DNA from: Geoalkalibacter ferrihydriticus DSM 17813
Lineage (GTDB): Bacteria > Desulfobacterota > Desulfuromonadia > Desulfuromonadales > Geoalkalibacteraceae
Length of the DNA stretch: 64,000 nt
Direction: 5' to 3'
Assembly: GCF_000820505.1 (NCBI RefSeq)
Contig: NZ_JWJD01000004.1
Location: 1 to 64,000 of the forward strand
This document shows positions 19,320-28,232 of the stretch, piece after piece (within the stretch, counting starts at the first letter, position 1; every line of letters starts with the position of its first letter). Both the position numbers and the translations under genes were made by a program. The notes beneath the pieces were generated by a model that did no database searches, was not told the origin of the DNA, and saw only the letters and a list, made by a program, of their open reading frames with translations.

Positions 19320-19727
19320 TTATCTGATAATGACCTGCTTGTCGGTGAGTTTTAGAATGACGATGACCAGCAGAATGATGACCAGCACCGTAACAACCAC
19401 ACCCAGACCGTTACCGCCCTCGGCAAGATTATCCGTCAGCCCGGCGATCTGGTGGATCTGCTCATCGGAGAGCGTCGGCAATTTAGCGGCAATCTCCGCG
19501 CTGCTGAATCCATAATCGGCAAGGCGCTGAGCCACAACCTCCTGCTGCAAAACCTGACGCACTTTTTCCAAATCCGCCGCACGCTGCGAATAGGCTTCAC
19601 CCGTGGAGAGGCGGCTTTCCATCAATCCGGCGTGGGTGTTGGTCGGTGCCAGGCACAACAGGGTGAAGGTAAACAACACCATCCAACAGATACGACTGTC
19701 AAGAATCCAGAGACGATGCATGTACAT
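19320..19727 (-). CDS. PA2779-family membrane protein
   Basis: A 135-residue protein with a signal peptide (cleavage near THA-GL, residue 33), a helical periplasmic part whose middle reads RAADLEKVRQVLQQEVVAQR, and a C-terminal membrane helix (about 108-128) with a short basic tail. This matches the PA2779 family, which is almost always next to a PA2778-type peptidase, as here. Function is unknown; it is a candidate substrate or anchor of the peptidase. AGGAGG precedes the ATG. It is the first gene of the three-gene group. Confidence 0.85.
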   Translation of the reverse strand: MYMHRLWILDSRICWMVLFTFTLLCLAPTNTHAGLMESRLSTGEAYSQRAADLEKVRQVLQQEVVAQRLADYGFSSAEIAAKLPTLSDEQIHQIAGLTDNLAEGGNGLGVVVTVLVIILLVIVILKLTDKQVIIR

Positions 19728-19882
19728 CTGTTTTCCTCCTTTATGATCAGTGACTTACATTTACATTTTCATTCTACCCGCGAGAACCGATTTAGCAAGG
19801 ACAAAATCTCGCCGCTGCCTTGACGCTTGATCCGGGGGTCATTATATTTGCAACAGGCAAATGCCTCGGGGAGATTTTCATT

Positions 19883-20782
19883 ATGGCCAAAGACTATTAC
19901 GGTACACTCGGCATCAGCAAAAATGCTTCGGCCGAAGAAATCAAAAAGGCCTATCGCAAACTGGCCCTCAAATATCACCCCGACAAAAATCCCGGGGACA
20001 AAAAAGCCGAAGACAAATTCAAGGAGATCACGGAAGCCTACGCGGTTCTTTCCGATGCAGAGAAGCGCAAGCAGTACGACCAGTTCGGCGAGACTGGCTT
20101 TCATCAGCGTTACAGTCAGGAAGACATTTTCCGCGGCTTCGACGTCGGCGACATTTTCCGCGAGTTCGGCTTCGGCACCGAGGACATTTTCTCCCATCTG
20201 TTCGGTGGCGCCGGCCGCGGGGGCGTATCCGGCGCCGGCACCCGCGTAAGACCCCGTCCGCTCAAAGGCCAGGACTATTCCCTCAACGTCGCCTTACCCT
20301 TTCGCGAGGCGGTCAAAGGCGGCGAGCGCCGCATCGAGTTTCGGCAAAACGGCCAGACCCACGCCGTGCAGGTGCGCATCCCGCCGGGCGTGGAACCGGG
20401 CAGTCGCCTGCGCCTGGCCGGAAAGGGCGGCCCCAGCCCCTCCGGCGGACCTGCGGGCGATCTGTTTCTTCAAGTCGACGTCAGTCCCGATCCCCTGTTC
20501 AGCCGCGAAGGGCAGGATCTGCTGGTCAAGGTGCGGGTTCCTTTCAGCGGCGCCTGCCTTGGCACCACGGTGGAAGTCCCGACCCTGGAGGGGACAAAAC
20601 GTGTCAAGGTGCCGGCCGGCATTCAGTCGGGGGCCAAAATACGCCTTAAGGGTTTCGGCGTTCCCGCCCACAAAAGCAGGCCGCAAGGAGATCTTTACGC
20701 GGTGATTGAAATTGCGGTACCTCAGGAGCTGAGCGACAAGCAGAAGGAACTTCTGGAGAAACTGAAAAAGGAAGGCTTATAG
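19883..20782 (+). CDS. DnaJ-type co-chaperone, CbpA-like
   Basis: A 299-residue J-domain protein without the zinc-finger region of DnaJ. The J domain is residues 1-70 with His32-Pro33-Asp34 in [10 protein letters not shown], followed by a short Phe/Gly-rich linker (FGFGTEDIF) and two C-terminal substrate-binding folds from about 125 to 285. It stimulates the ATPase of DnaK; some homologues also bind curved DNA. The start at 19883 follows GGGGAG; upstream in-frame codons lack a site. It is a single-gene unit. Confidence 0.92.
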   Translation: MAKDYYGTLGISKNASAEEIKKAYRKLALKYHPDKNPGDKKAEDKFKEITEAYAVLSDAEKRKQYDQFGETGFHQRYSQEDIFRGFDVGDIFREFGFGTEDIFSHLFGGAGRGGVSGAGTRVRPRPLKGQDYSLNVALPFREAVKGGERRIEFRQNGQTHAVQVRIPPGVEPGSRLRLAGKGGPSPSGGPAGDLFLQVDVSPDPLFSREGQDLLVKVRVPFSGACLGTTVEVPTLEGTKRVKVPAGIQSGAKIRLKGFGVPAHKSRPQGDLYAVIEIAVPQELSDKQKELLEKLKKEGL

Positions 20783-20878
20783 TAACTGCTCACCCTGGCG
20801 GGGGAGGAGGGGCTCGCGACAGCCCTGTGCTGAATAGTTAGGGTTTATAGAAATCGAGACCGGGCCAAGGCACAACGC

Positions 20879-21064
20879 TCAGGCGTTAAACTCCCGGCAG
20901 TACATCATTCCCAACAGCCCGCGGCTGCCCAGGCAGCGTGGGCAAAGCTCGCCCAGGTCATTCCACTCGCTCTGTTGGGCCATGAAAACACCGGCCTGCA
21001 TGGCCGGGTCGTCGAGGGGCGTGGCGGGATCGAATTCCTGTTCGCAAACCTTGCAGCTTTTCAT
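20879..21064 (-). CDS. Zinc-ribbon microprotein coupled to hemH
   Basis: A 61-residue protein with two CxxC knuckles, CKVC (4-7) and CPRC (41-44), plus a further Cys56 near the end, suggesting one zinc site. Its ATG overlaps the hemH stop codon (ATGA), so it is translated directly after ferrochelatase. The composition is sensible throughout and it has no signal peptide. I do not recognise a family. The tight coupling suggests a role in haem or iron handling, for instance as a small regulator of ferrochelatase; this is inference from position. Confidence 0.75.
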   Translation of the reverse strand: MKSCKVCEQEFDPATPLDDPAMQAGVFMAQQSEWNDLGELCPRCLGSRGLLGMMYCREFNA

Positions 21065-22047
21065 CGCCAGTTCTCCAGTTCGTTGCTCACCAGATCCGCC
21101 ATCCCGGCAAGAAATTCAGGTTGCTCATTGAGAGACGGGCTGCGTTCGAAATGCACGATGCCTTGGGCGCGGGCATGCTCGCGGTATTCGATATCGATTT
21201 CATGCAGAGTTTCGATGTGATCGGAAACAAAGGAGATGGGCACCAAAAGCACCGCCGGGCGCCCTTCGGCAGCCAGTTGATCGATAACCTCGACGGTGTC
21301 CGGCTCCATCCATTTGACCGGCCCGCTTCGGCTTTGAAACCCCATTCGCCAGGAGCGGTTGCCGATGCGCTTCATCACCCCGCGCGCGGTATCGAGCACA
21401 TGCTCGAGATAGGGGTCGCCGCGGTCGATGAATTTCTGCGGCAGAGCATGGGCGGAAAACAGGATCTGCACTTGCGGCCGCAGATCCTCGGAAAATTTTT
21501 CCAGTCCGGCACGCACGCACTGGGCCAGGGCATCGAGGTAGCCCGGCCAGTCGTACCATTGCTCGATGACGCGATATTTAAGAGCCGGATGCTTCGCCGC
21601 GGCGGCACGCTGGAAATCCTTGACGCTGCTGCCGGTGGTGGCACCCGTGTAATGCGGGTACATGGAGAGTACCACGGCCCGCTGAACACCGTCGGCAGCC
21701 ATTTGCGCAAGCGTTTCGTCGGCCCGGGGATGCCAGTAGCGCATGGCCACATAGGGCCGATACGTAGCGCCCAGCCGCGCGGCAATTCCCTCCGCCTGGC
21801 GCTGCGTCCAGTGTAGCAGCGGCGTCTTGCCGCCGATGGCGCGGTAGTTTTCCACAACCTTTTTGGCGCGAAAATGGGAAATCAGCCGCGCAAAAGGCTT
21901 CTGCAACAGCGCCCCCAGGGGAAGCTGTATCAGGTCGCGGTCGGCAAAAAGGTTGTAGAGAAACGGCTTGACCGCCTCCAGCGAATCGGGACCGCCCATA
22001 TTGAGCAGGACGATCCCGATGGGACTGCCGGGGTTCTCATCCTTCAT
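21061..22047 (-). CDS. hemH: Ferrochelatase
   Basis: A 328-residue enzyme that inserts ferrous iron into protoporphyrin IX to make protohaem. The catalytic His200 lies in QILFSAHALPQKFI and the metal-site glutamate in SDHIETLHEIDIEY. The sequence starts with the usual GIVLLNMGGPDSLE. It lies 11 bases downstream of hemE in the same operon and overlaps the zinc-ribbon gene. No C-terminal iron-sulfur cysteines are present. Confidence 0.96.
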   Translation of the reverse strand: MKDENPGSPIGIVLLNMGGPDSLEAVKPFLYNLFADRDLIQLPLGALLQKPFARLISHFRAKKVVENYRAIGGKTPLLHWTQRQAEGIAARLGATYRPYVAMRYWHPRADETLAQMAADGVQRAVVLSMYPHYTGATTGSSVKDFQRAAAAKHPALKYRVIEQWYDWPGYLDALAQCVRAGLEKFSEDLRPQVQILFSAHALPQKFIDRGDPYLEHVLDTARGVMKRIGNRSWRMGFQSRSGPVKWMEPDTVEVIDQLAAEGRPAVLLVPISFVSDHIETLHEIDIEYREHARAQGIVHFERSPSLNEQPEFLAGMADLVSNELENWR

Positions 22048-22058
22048 GGTTCAGGCCT

Positions 22059-23087
22059 TCATCCTTTGGCGCTGAGCCGTTGCACGCACTCGACCATGAA
22101 TTTGGCATGTTCAGGTGGTACGGTGGGCAGGATGCCGTGGCCGAGATTGAAGATGTGGCCGGGGCGGCCGTCGTTTTCGTCGAGGATGCGCTTTACCTCC
22201 CGCTCGATATGCTCAGGGGGTGCGTAGAGGATCGTGGGGTCGAGATTGCCCTGTACGGCCACCTCGGTACCGAGCAGGTTGCGCGCCTTGCCGAGACCTA
22301 TGTGCCAGTCGAGACCGACCACGTCGGAGCCCGCGCGCTTGACCAGATCAAGCATGGTGCCGGCACCCTTGACAAAATGAATGATGGGTACCCCGGTGCG
22401 GTTGAGCCCCTCAATCAACTTGGTGGTGTAGGGCAGAATGTATTTTTCATAGTCACCGGGGGAGACGATGCCGCCCCAGGTGTCGAAAATCTGGATCGCC
22501 TGGGCACCGGCAGCAATCTGCGCGTTGAGATACTGGCGATCCATCTCGGTGATTTTTTCCATGAGCGATGCATAGGACTCAGGCGCAGAATACATCATGC
22601 GCTTGATCTGGGCAAAATCCTTGCTGCCCTTGCCTTCGACCATATAGCAGGCCAGAGTAAAGGGTGCGCCGCCGAAACCGATGAGAGGCACACGTCCTTC
22701 GAACTCACGGCGCAGAATGCGGATGGTTTCAAGCACGTAGGGAACATCTTCTTCCATCACCGGAATACGCAAGGCGTCGATGTCGGCCTGGGTCCGTACC
22801 GGACTCTCGAACACCGGACCGGGAGCGAAATCGAGCTTAAGGCCCATGGGTTCGACGGGAGTGAGGATATCGGAAAACAAAATGGCCGCATCGGCGCCGA
22901 GATAATCAATGGGCTGGATGGTGACCTCGGCGGCCAACTCGGGTGTTTTGCACAGTTCAAGAAAGCTCACCTTGGAGCGCACCGCCATGTACTGGGGAAG
23001 GTAGCGCCCAGCCTGGCGCATGAGCCACACCGGCGTACGATCAACGGGCTCGCCCCAGCAGGCCTTGAGAAAGCGATAATCAGACAT
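22059..23087 (-). CDS. hemE: Uroporphyrinogen decarboxylase
   Basis: A 342-residue enzyme that decarboxylates uroporphyrinogen III to coproporphyrinogen III. The N-terminal signature PVWLMRQAGRYLPQY is intact, as is the GFGGAPFTLACYM motif. AGGTTATT lies before the ATG at 23087. It opens the operon hemE-hemH-zinc ribbon. A radical SAM gene on the same strand lies 130 bases upstream but is separated by a large hairpin. Confidence 0.97.
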   Translation of the reverse strand: MSDYRFLKACWGEPVDRTPVWLMRQAGRYLPQYMAVRSKVSFLELCKTPELAAEVTIQPIDYLGADAAILFSDILTPVEPMGLKLDFAPGPVFESPVRTQADIDALRIPVMEEDVPYVLETIRILRREFEGRVPLIGFGGAPFTLACYMVEGKGSKDFAQIKRMMYSAPESYASLMEKITEMDRQYLNAQIAAGAQAIQIFDTWGGIVSPGDYEKYILPYTTKLIEGLNRTGVPIIHFVKGAGTMLDLVKRAGSDVVGLDWHIGLGKARNLLGTEVAVQGNLDPTILYAPPEHIEREVKRILDENDGRPGHIFNLGHGILPTVPPEHAKFMVECVQRLSAKG

Positions 23088-23125
23088 GGAATAACCTCCT
23101 TGAAAATCCTAAAAAATTCAAAAAC

Positions 23126-23204
23126 GACAGGATTAACGGGATCGACAGGATAGCGAAAAGCAATCCAACCCTATTTTCATGCCCTTATCCTGTGAATCCT
23201 GTCA
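23126..23204 (-). repeat. 17-bp inverted repeat, likely terminator or dispersed repeat
   Basis: GACAGGATTAACGGGAT at 23126-23142 pairs with ATCCTGTGAATCCTGTC at 23187-23203 (15 of 17 positions) across a loop of 44 bases. A second ACAGGAT copy lies at 23145-23151. On the minus strand TTTTTGAATTTTTT follows, so it can end the radical SAM transcript. ACAGGAT-type repeats of this form recur in many proteobacterial genomes. Confidence 0.75.
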
Positions 23205-23217
23205 ACAATGTTTTTAT

Positions 23218-24333
23218 TTATTTTGACGCCAGTTCGGCCGCTTCTTTTTCCAGGCGCTTGCGGGTCCGCGGCGGCAGATAGCTGCAGAAGGGCTCCTCCT
23301 GCATGTAGTCGCCGTAAACCGCATCGGCACGCGCCCGGCAACCACCGCAAACATTGATGAATTCGCATTCGCCGCACTTGCCTTTGTACTTTTTGTTGTC
23401 ACGCAGGTCGTTGAAAACCCTCGAATTGAACCAGAGTTCCTTGAAAGGCACCTGTTTGACGTTGCCCACCGACGAATGGAAATAGCTACATGGCTTGAGA
23501 TTGCCGAAGCAGTCGATGAGGCAGATGGTCTGGGCGGCGATGCAACCCTTGCCACCGCCGGTGGAGAAGGTCAGAGAGCGGCGCTGAAAATCCACTCCTT
23601 CGGCCTTGGCCATCTGCGGAACGATACGGTAATAGTGCGGCGCGCAGGTCGGGCGCATGAGGATATCGTCCTCGGCGCGCTCCTGCTGATAATGCCACTT
23701 GAGAATCTCTTCGTAATCATCCCCGGAGATCAACTCGCTCATGATCTCCTCGCCACGCCCAGTCGGCACGATCATGAACATGTACCAGGCCGTGGCACCG
23801 AGACTCTTGGCCAGCTTGAAGGTGGCGCCGATGTCCTGCTGGTTGCGCTTGGTAAAGGAGGAATTGATGAGAAACTTGATGCCGTTGCGGCGCATGGTTT
23901 CAGCGGCGCGTACCACGCCTTCGAAAGCGCCGGGACAGTTGCGGAAATTGTCGTGAATCTCGGCCGTCGAGCCATCCAGAGAGAGGGACACCATCTTGAT
24001 GTCGGCTTCCTTCATTTTGGCGCATACGGCATCGTCGATGAGGGTGCCGTTGGTCGCCATGCACATGCGCAGCCCCTTGCCCGTCCCGTAGCGGGCGATA
24101 TCCCAGATATCCGCGCGCAGCAGCGGCTCACCTCCGGACAGTACCATGACCGGCTTGCTCACCGCGCAGATATCGTCGATAAGCTTATAGGCCTCTTCCG
24201 TGGTAAAATCCCCTTCGGAGGACTGCATGTCCGAGGAACAACGGCAATGAACGCAACTCAGATTGCAGCGCTGGGTGGTTTCCCAGGCAATCCATTTGGG
24301 GATAAACTCTTCTTGGGTCTTTGCAGCAGCCAT
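23218..24333 (-). CDS. Radical SAM/SPASM protein, AhbD/NirJ-like
   Basis: A 371-residue enzyme with the radical SAM cluster Cys23-x3-Cys27-x2-Cys30 in [18 protein letters not shown]-binding LSGGEPLL, and a C-terminal SPASM domain ([17 protein letters not shown]). The opening [14 protein letters not shown] is like AhbD and NirJ, enzymes of sirohaem-derived haem b or haem d1 synthesis. Its place beside hemE and hemH supports a tetrapyrrole role, but a peptide-modifying role is also possible. AAAAGGAG precedes the ATG at 24333; the 38-residue longer frame is rejected. Confidence 0.8.
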   Translation of the reverse strand: MAAAKTQEEFIPKWIAWETTQRCNLSCVHCRCSSDMQSSEGDFTTEEAYKLIDDICAVSKPVMVLSGGEPLLRADIWDIARYGTGKGLRMCMATNGTLIDDAVCAKMKEADIKMVSLSLDGSTAEIHDNFRNCPGAFEGVVRAAETMRRNGIKFLINSSFTKRNQQDIGATFKLAKSLGATAWYMFMIVPTGRGEEIMSELISGDDYEEILKWHYQQERAEDDILMRPTCAPHYYRIVPQMAKAEGVDFQRRSLTFSTGGGKGCIAAQTICLIDCFGNLKPCSYFHSSVGNVKQVPFKELWFNSRVFNDLRDNKKYKGKCGECEFINVCGGCRARADAVYGDYMQEEPFCSYLPPRTRKRLEKEAAELASK

Positions 24334-24445
24334 GCGTTCTCCTTTTAAAAACAGATGCCGGAGACAGCGTCCGACACAAGTGGGAACTTTACCCCATACC
24401 AAGGCAAAATGGCAAGGATTAAGCCTTTCTATGTTCCTTAATGTC

Positions 24446-24477
24446 AAAAGGGACGAACCTTGCGGTCCGTCCCCTTA
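24446..24477 (-). terminator. Terminator of the NMO-like gene
   Basis: The stem AAGGGACGAACC/GGTCCGTCCCCTT (one mismatch, four-base loop) is followed on the minus strand by TTTTGACATT. It lies about 30 bases after the stop of the nitronate-monooxygenase-like gene. Confidence 0.75.
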
Positions 24478-24508
24478 ATATCCATTCGCTGAGGCCTGAG
24501 CCTGCTTT

Positions 24509-25615
24509 TCAACCGTTGGCCGCTTGCTCCGAACCCTCAGCCGGCACACTTACGGCCAGGTCGAAAAGTTCATTGAAAATCGCCTGCACCGTGGTGATGC
24601 GGTCGGCCTTCCAGGCATTGGTGCCGCAAAAAACCAGGCCGGTGTCGACGTCGCCACGCTGGGCACGATCCAGAGCGTGGACGATGCAGAAGCGTTCCTG
24701 CCCTTCTTTATAAGTGCATTTCTTGAGGCAGCCCGAAGGGCAAATCACGCCGTGGTCGAGATCGCGCTGCCGGACGTTGTCGATATTGGCGCGAATCGCT
24801 CGTCCGGGCAAACCGGCGGGGCTCATGACCAGGCCGATATCCTCGGACCGGCAGTTGAGATAGGCCTGCTTGTAGGCAAGGTCGGCATCGCATTCTTCGG
24901 TGCACACGAAACGACTCGCCATCTGCACGCCGTCGGCGCCCTGTTCCAGGGCATGGAGCACATCTGCGCGGTCCCAGATGCCGCCGGCGGCAATCACCGG
25001 CACTTCGGCATCGAAAGCTTCGCGGAAATAAGCCTTGACGCCCCGCACCGTGGCATACTGGTCGTACTGTCCGGTACCGATGTTCTCCAGCTTCTCGCCC
25101 AAGTGACCGCCGGCGGTATCGGGATCTTCCACCACGACCGCATCGGGCAGCCGATCAAAACTCTTCTTCCATTTGCGGGCGATCAGCTGCGCCGCCTTAA
25201 GAGATGAGACGATGGGCACCAGAGCCACATCGGGGTAGTCGGCGGTCAGTGCCGGCAGGTTGAGCGGCAAGCCGGCGCCGCAGACGATGACTTTTGCACC
25301 GGCTTCGCAGGAAATCCGCACCAGATCATCGAAATCGCTCACCGCGACCATGCAATTGGTGCCGACCACGCCGTCGGGAGCGATTTCGTAGGCCTTGCGG
25401 ATTTCGTCGCGCAGGGCCTGGGCATTGGCGGGGAAATAATTGTTTTCCTGGTAATAGGAGCTATTGATCCCGATGCCCGCGGTGGCGACGATGCCGACGC
25501 CGCCGCAACGGGCCACATGACCGGCGAGGCTGCCGCCGGAAACGCGCACACCCATCCCGCCCTGTAATAGAGGATAGGGAACGGTGTGCTTGCCGATGGT
25601 CAGGGATTTAGTCAT
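24509..25615 (-). CDS. Nitronate monooxygenase / FabK-like flavoprotein
   Basis: A 368-residue FMN TIM-barrel protein of the nitronate monooxygenase (2-nitropropane dioxygenase) family. Barrel start YPLLQGGMGVRVSGGSLAG and phosphate-binding VPVIAAGGIWDRADVLHALE are clear. A Cys cluster near the C-terminus (CPSGCLKKC, then CIVH and CGTN) is a feature of a bacterial subgroup and might bind metal. The natural substrate is unknown; enoyl-ACP reductase activity (FabK) is possible. GAGGAA precedes the ATG at 25615. It is divergent from a histidine kinase gene. Confidence 0.85.
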   Translation of the reverse strand: MTKSLTIGKHTVPYPLLQGGMGVRVSGGSLAGHVARCGGVGIVATAGIGINSSYYQENNYFPANAQALRDEIRKAYEIAPDGVVGTNCMVAVSDFDDLVRISCEAGAKVIVCGAGLPLNLPALTADYPDVALVPIVSSLKAAQLIARKWKKSFDRLPDAVVVEDPDTAGGHLGEKLENIGTGQYDQYATVRGVKAYFREAFDAEVPVIAAGGIWDRADVLHALEQGADGVQMASRFVCTEECDADLAYKQAYLNCRSEDIGLVMSPAGLPGRAIRANIDNVRQRDLDHGVICPSGCLKKCTYKEGQERFCIVHALDRAQRGDVDTGLVFCGTNAWKADRITTVQAIFNELFDLAVSVPAEGSEQAANG

Positions 25616-25751
25616 TGCGATTCCTCGATCAATGGTTTTAAGATAAGACTTTCCATATGTTAGCAGACATTTTCCGCTAGCGTATGTAATATTTACGTAA
25701 AAGCAATCCATGCACTCGGGCAACCCCTTATTTAGCGAGTACCGACCTGTA

Positions 25752-26699
25752 ATGAAATTCTGGCGCAAGCTCTTCAATCCCTTCATCGCCTTGGTTGCCA
25801 TTCAGCTCGCCTGGCTGCTGGTGGTGCTGGTGTGGATCCGCTGGTTCGTCAGCAGCCACCAGAGACTGCGTGAACTGGCGGAGAAATACAGCCCGGAACT
25901 GCTGCACGGCACCATCGACTGGGTACTTCTGGCTGAAGGATTGGTATTGCTGGTGCTGATCCTCGGCGGCGTCTATGTGATCTTCATCTACTGGCGTCGT
26001 CAGGCGGCGCTGTACCGCGAGCAGAAAAAATTCATCTCCCAGGTGACCCACGAGCTGAAATCACCGCTGGCTTCCCTGCAACTGCATCTGGAAACAATCC
26101 GCCTGCGCCACCCCTCTCCCGAGCAGCTGGAGGGCTTTGTTTCGACCATGCTCGCCGATACCCAGCGCCTCCATGGACTCATCAACAACCTGCTCACCGC
26201 CAACCGCCTGGAGCTCAAAGCGCCGCGTCTGGCCTTGCGCAAGGCTGATCTTTCGGTTTTTATCAGAAAGTATTTCGATCAGCAGGGTCCGACCTTGCCG
26301 CCCGACACACGCCTGAACCTGGAATTGCAGGAGGGTCTGGTCAGCCGCTTTGAAGCCGAATCCCTGGAAGTTGTGCTGCGCAATCTGTTGGAAAATGCTC
26401 TGTTTTACAGCGATCCTCCAGCAGACATCAGTGTCCGATTGAGCGGCGACAAACATCACTGCCGGCTCATCATCAGCGATAGGGGACGCGGACTTGCGCC
26501 GCAGGAGCAAAAAAAGGTCTTTCGCATCTTCTACCGCGCAAACCGCGGCAGCGAAAGGGTGCCGGGCACGGGCCTCGGACTCTTTATCGCGCGCGCCATC
26601 ATCCGCCGCCACCGCGGCAAAATCTGGCTCAACAGCCCGGGCCCCGGCCAGGGAACCAGCGTCCACATCCAGTTGCCGCGTGTCCTGGAGAACCTATGA
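25752..26699 (+). CDS. Membrane sensor histidine kinase
   Basis: A 315-residue kinase with two N-terminal membrane helices (about 11-33 and 58-80) enclosing a short periplasmic loop of about 25 residues, so it probably senses the membrane or a partner and not a large ligand. The phosphorylated His100 is in SQVTHELKSPLA; N, G1 and G2 boxes are NLLENALFYS, DRGRGLAP and GTGLGLFIAR. It overlaps the next gene by four bases. No ribosome site is clear, and a start at 25710 adding 14 residues is possible. Confidence 0.9.
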   Translation: MKFWRKLFNPFIALVAIQLAWLLVVLVWIRWFVSSHQRLRELAEKYSPELLHGTIDWVLLAEGLVLLVLILGGVYVIFIYWRRQAALYREQKKFISQVTHELKSPLASLQLHLETIRLRHPSPEQLEGFVSTMLADTQRLHGLINNLLTANRLELKAPRLALRKADLSVFIRKYFDQQGPTLPPDTRLNLELQEGLVSRFEAESLEVVLRNLLENALFYSDPPADISVRLSGDKHHCRLIISDRGRGLAPQEQKKVFRIFYRANRGSERVPGTGLGLFIARAIIRRHRGKIWLNSPGPGQGTSVHIQLPRVLENL

Positions 26700-27409
26700 G
26701 CAAGCAAGAGTCGCCACCCTACCGCATCCTGCTCGTCGAGGATGAACGCCACATCGCCCAAGGCCTGGTGTTCAATCTGCGACACGAAGGATATGTCGTC
26801 ACCCATGTAGAAACGGGCGAGCAGGCACTGCTCGCTTTGGACCAGGCGCCCTACGATTTGCTGGTCCTTGACCTGATGCTTCCCGGGATCTCGGGACTTG
26901 AGGTCTGCCGCCTCTGTCGCGAGATCTACCCTCACCTTGCGATCCTCATACTGACCGCTCTGGGCGATGAGCGCGACCGCATTGCCGGACTGGCTGAAGG
27001 CGCCGACGATTATCTTACCAAGCCTTTCAATCTTGAGGAATTCCTCTTGCGGGTCAAAGCCATCCTGCGCCGGGTGGAGCGCAAGCACGGAGACAGCATC
27101 CAAGCGCGCATCTACGCCTTCGGCGACAACCAGGTGGATTTGCAGGGCGCCCAGGCGCAAACGCTGCATGGCACCATTGATCTGACCGAACTGGAAGTGA
27201 AAATGCTGGAGATGTTTTTCGCACGGGAAAAAGAATTGGTCACGCGACAGGAATTATTGCAGAAGGTCTGGGGCATGGCGCCCGATACGGAGACCCGCAC
27301 CCTGGATAATTTCATCGTGCGGCTGCGCAAATACTTCGAAAAAAACCCCGCCCGCCCCGTGCACTTTCGCACCGTGCGCGGGCGGGGTTATCGTTTTTTT
27401 CGTGAGTAA
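26696..27409 (+). CDS. OmpR-family response regulator
   Basis: A 237-residue regulator: receiver domain 1-125 with phosphoacceptor Asp59 (LLVLDLMLPG) and Lys109 (YLTKPF), then a winged-helix DNA-binding domain 140-237 (TLDNFIVRLRKYF, RTVRGRGYRF). It is translationally coupled (ATGA) to the membrane kinase upstream. Its target genes cannot be told from sequence. A GC-rich terminator stem is built into its last 20 codons. Confidence 0.95.
   Translation: MSKQESPPYRILLVEDERHIAQGLVFNLRHEGYVVTHVETGEQALLALDQAPYDLLVLDLMLPGISGLEVCRLCREIYPHLAILILTALGDERDRIAGLAEGADDYLTKPFNLEEFLLRVKAILRRVERKHGDSIQARIYAFGDNQVDLQGAQAQTLHGTIDLTELEVKMLEMFFAREKELVTRQELLQKVWGMAPDTETRTLDNFIVRLRKYFEKNPARPVHFRTVRGRGYRFFRE
27338..27401. 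terminator. Bidirectional terminator inside the 3' end of the regulator gene
   Basis: CCCCGCCCGC at 27346-27355 pairs with GCGGGCGGGG at 27378-27387, enclosing the smaller stem GTGCA/GCAC. T-rich TTATCGTTTTTTT follows on the plus strand and a run of A precedes it, giving eight T on the minus strand. It lies within the response regulator coding region and can serve the convergent sirohaem gene as well. Confidence 0.7.
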
Positions 27410-27437
27410 GGGCGCCGCATTCTGCACCCATTAGGGA

Positions 27438-28112
27438 TCAGGCGTTAAAATCGCGCAGCACCTCTTCGCGAAACGCATCAATTCCCATCTCCTCGACAAA
27501 CTTACCGAGGCGGCAACGCCGATTCTGCTTTTTGAACCAGTTGACGATGTGATCCACCAGAGCCAGGGCCTCTTCATCCGTGGGCACCTGCTCCACCAGT
27601 TTGTGGGAGAGGCGCGGTTGAGCGCCGCCGTTGCCCCCGACCATGACATTCCAGCCCTTGGGCGTGCCGATCAGCGCCACGTCTTTGATGCAGCCTTCCC
27701 CGCAGTCATTGATGCAGCCGGATACGCCCATCTTGAACTTCCACGGCAACTCCATGCCGTGATACCTTTCATCCATCTCCAGCCCCACCTTCACGGAATC
27801 CTGCTGCCCGCGCTTGCAGTAGGTTGTGCCGGGACAAATCTTGACCGAGCGGATGCACAGGCCGATGGCGGCGCCAGGTTTTTCGCCGAGTTGTTCCCAC
27901 ATGTTGTCGATATGTTTCTCGTCGAACCCGACAATGGCGATACGCTGGGCGCTGGTGATTTTGAGCGCCTGGGCCTGGAACATTTCCGCAACTTCGGCGA
28001 TTTTCCGCAACTGGGCGGGGCTGGTGATCCCTCCCGGAATATGGGGGGCAATGGCATAGGTTTCCTTATCGCGCTGAATGATCGCGCCTTTTTCAAGAAT
28101 ATCTTTTTTCAT
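27438..28112 (-). CDS. Small assimilatory-type sulfite/nitrite reductase (single sirohaem-4Fe4S)
   Basis: A 224-residue protein with one ferredoxin-like half domain and one sirohaem/4Fe-4S domain. Cluster ligands are Cys93-x5-Cys99 (ICPGTTYC) and Cys133-x3-Cys137 (GCINDCGEGC). It matches the low-molecular-weight sulfite reductases of Desulfovibrio and Desulfuromonas (about 27 kDa), half the size of normal assimilatory enzymes. These reduce sulfite to sulfide in vitro; the cellular role is unsettled. AGGAG precedes the ATG at 28112. It stands alone, convergent with the response regulator gene. Confidence 0.88.
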   Translation of the reverse strand: MKKDILEKGAIIQRDKETYAIAPHIPGGITSPAQLRKIAEVAEMFQAQALKITSAQRIAIVGFDEKHIDNMWEQLGEKPGAAIGLCIRSVKICPGTTYCKRGQQDSVKVGLEMDERYHGMELPWKFKMGVSGCINDCGEGCIKDVALIGTPKGWNVMVGGNGGAQPRLSHKLVEQVPTDEEALALVDHIVNWFKKQNRRCRLGKFVEEMGIDAFREEVLRDFNA

Positions 28113-28232
28113 GAAACATCTCCTGAGGGGCTGGGAGTAAACGTTGAATTGGCGAAATCGCAGAGGAGCTGCCAAAGCTGCCGCCCGGCGACTCTGCAGG
28201 AAGAGGAATTATTGAGAAAATTGCTTCGTCTG

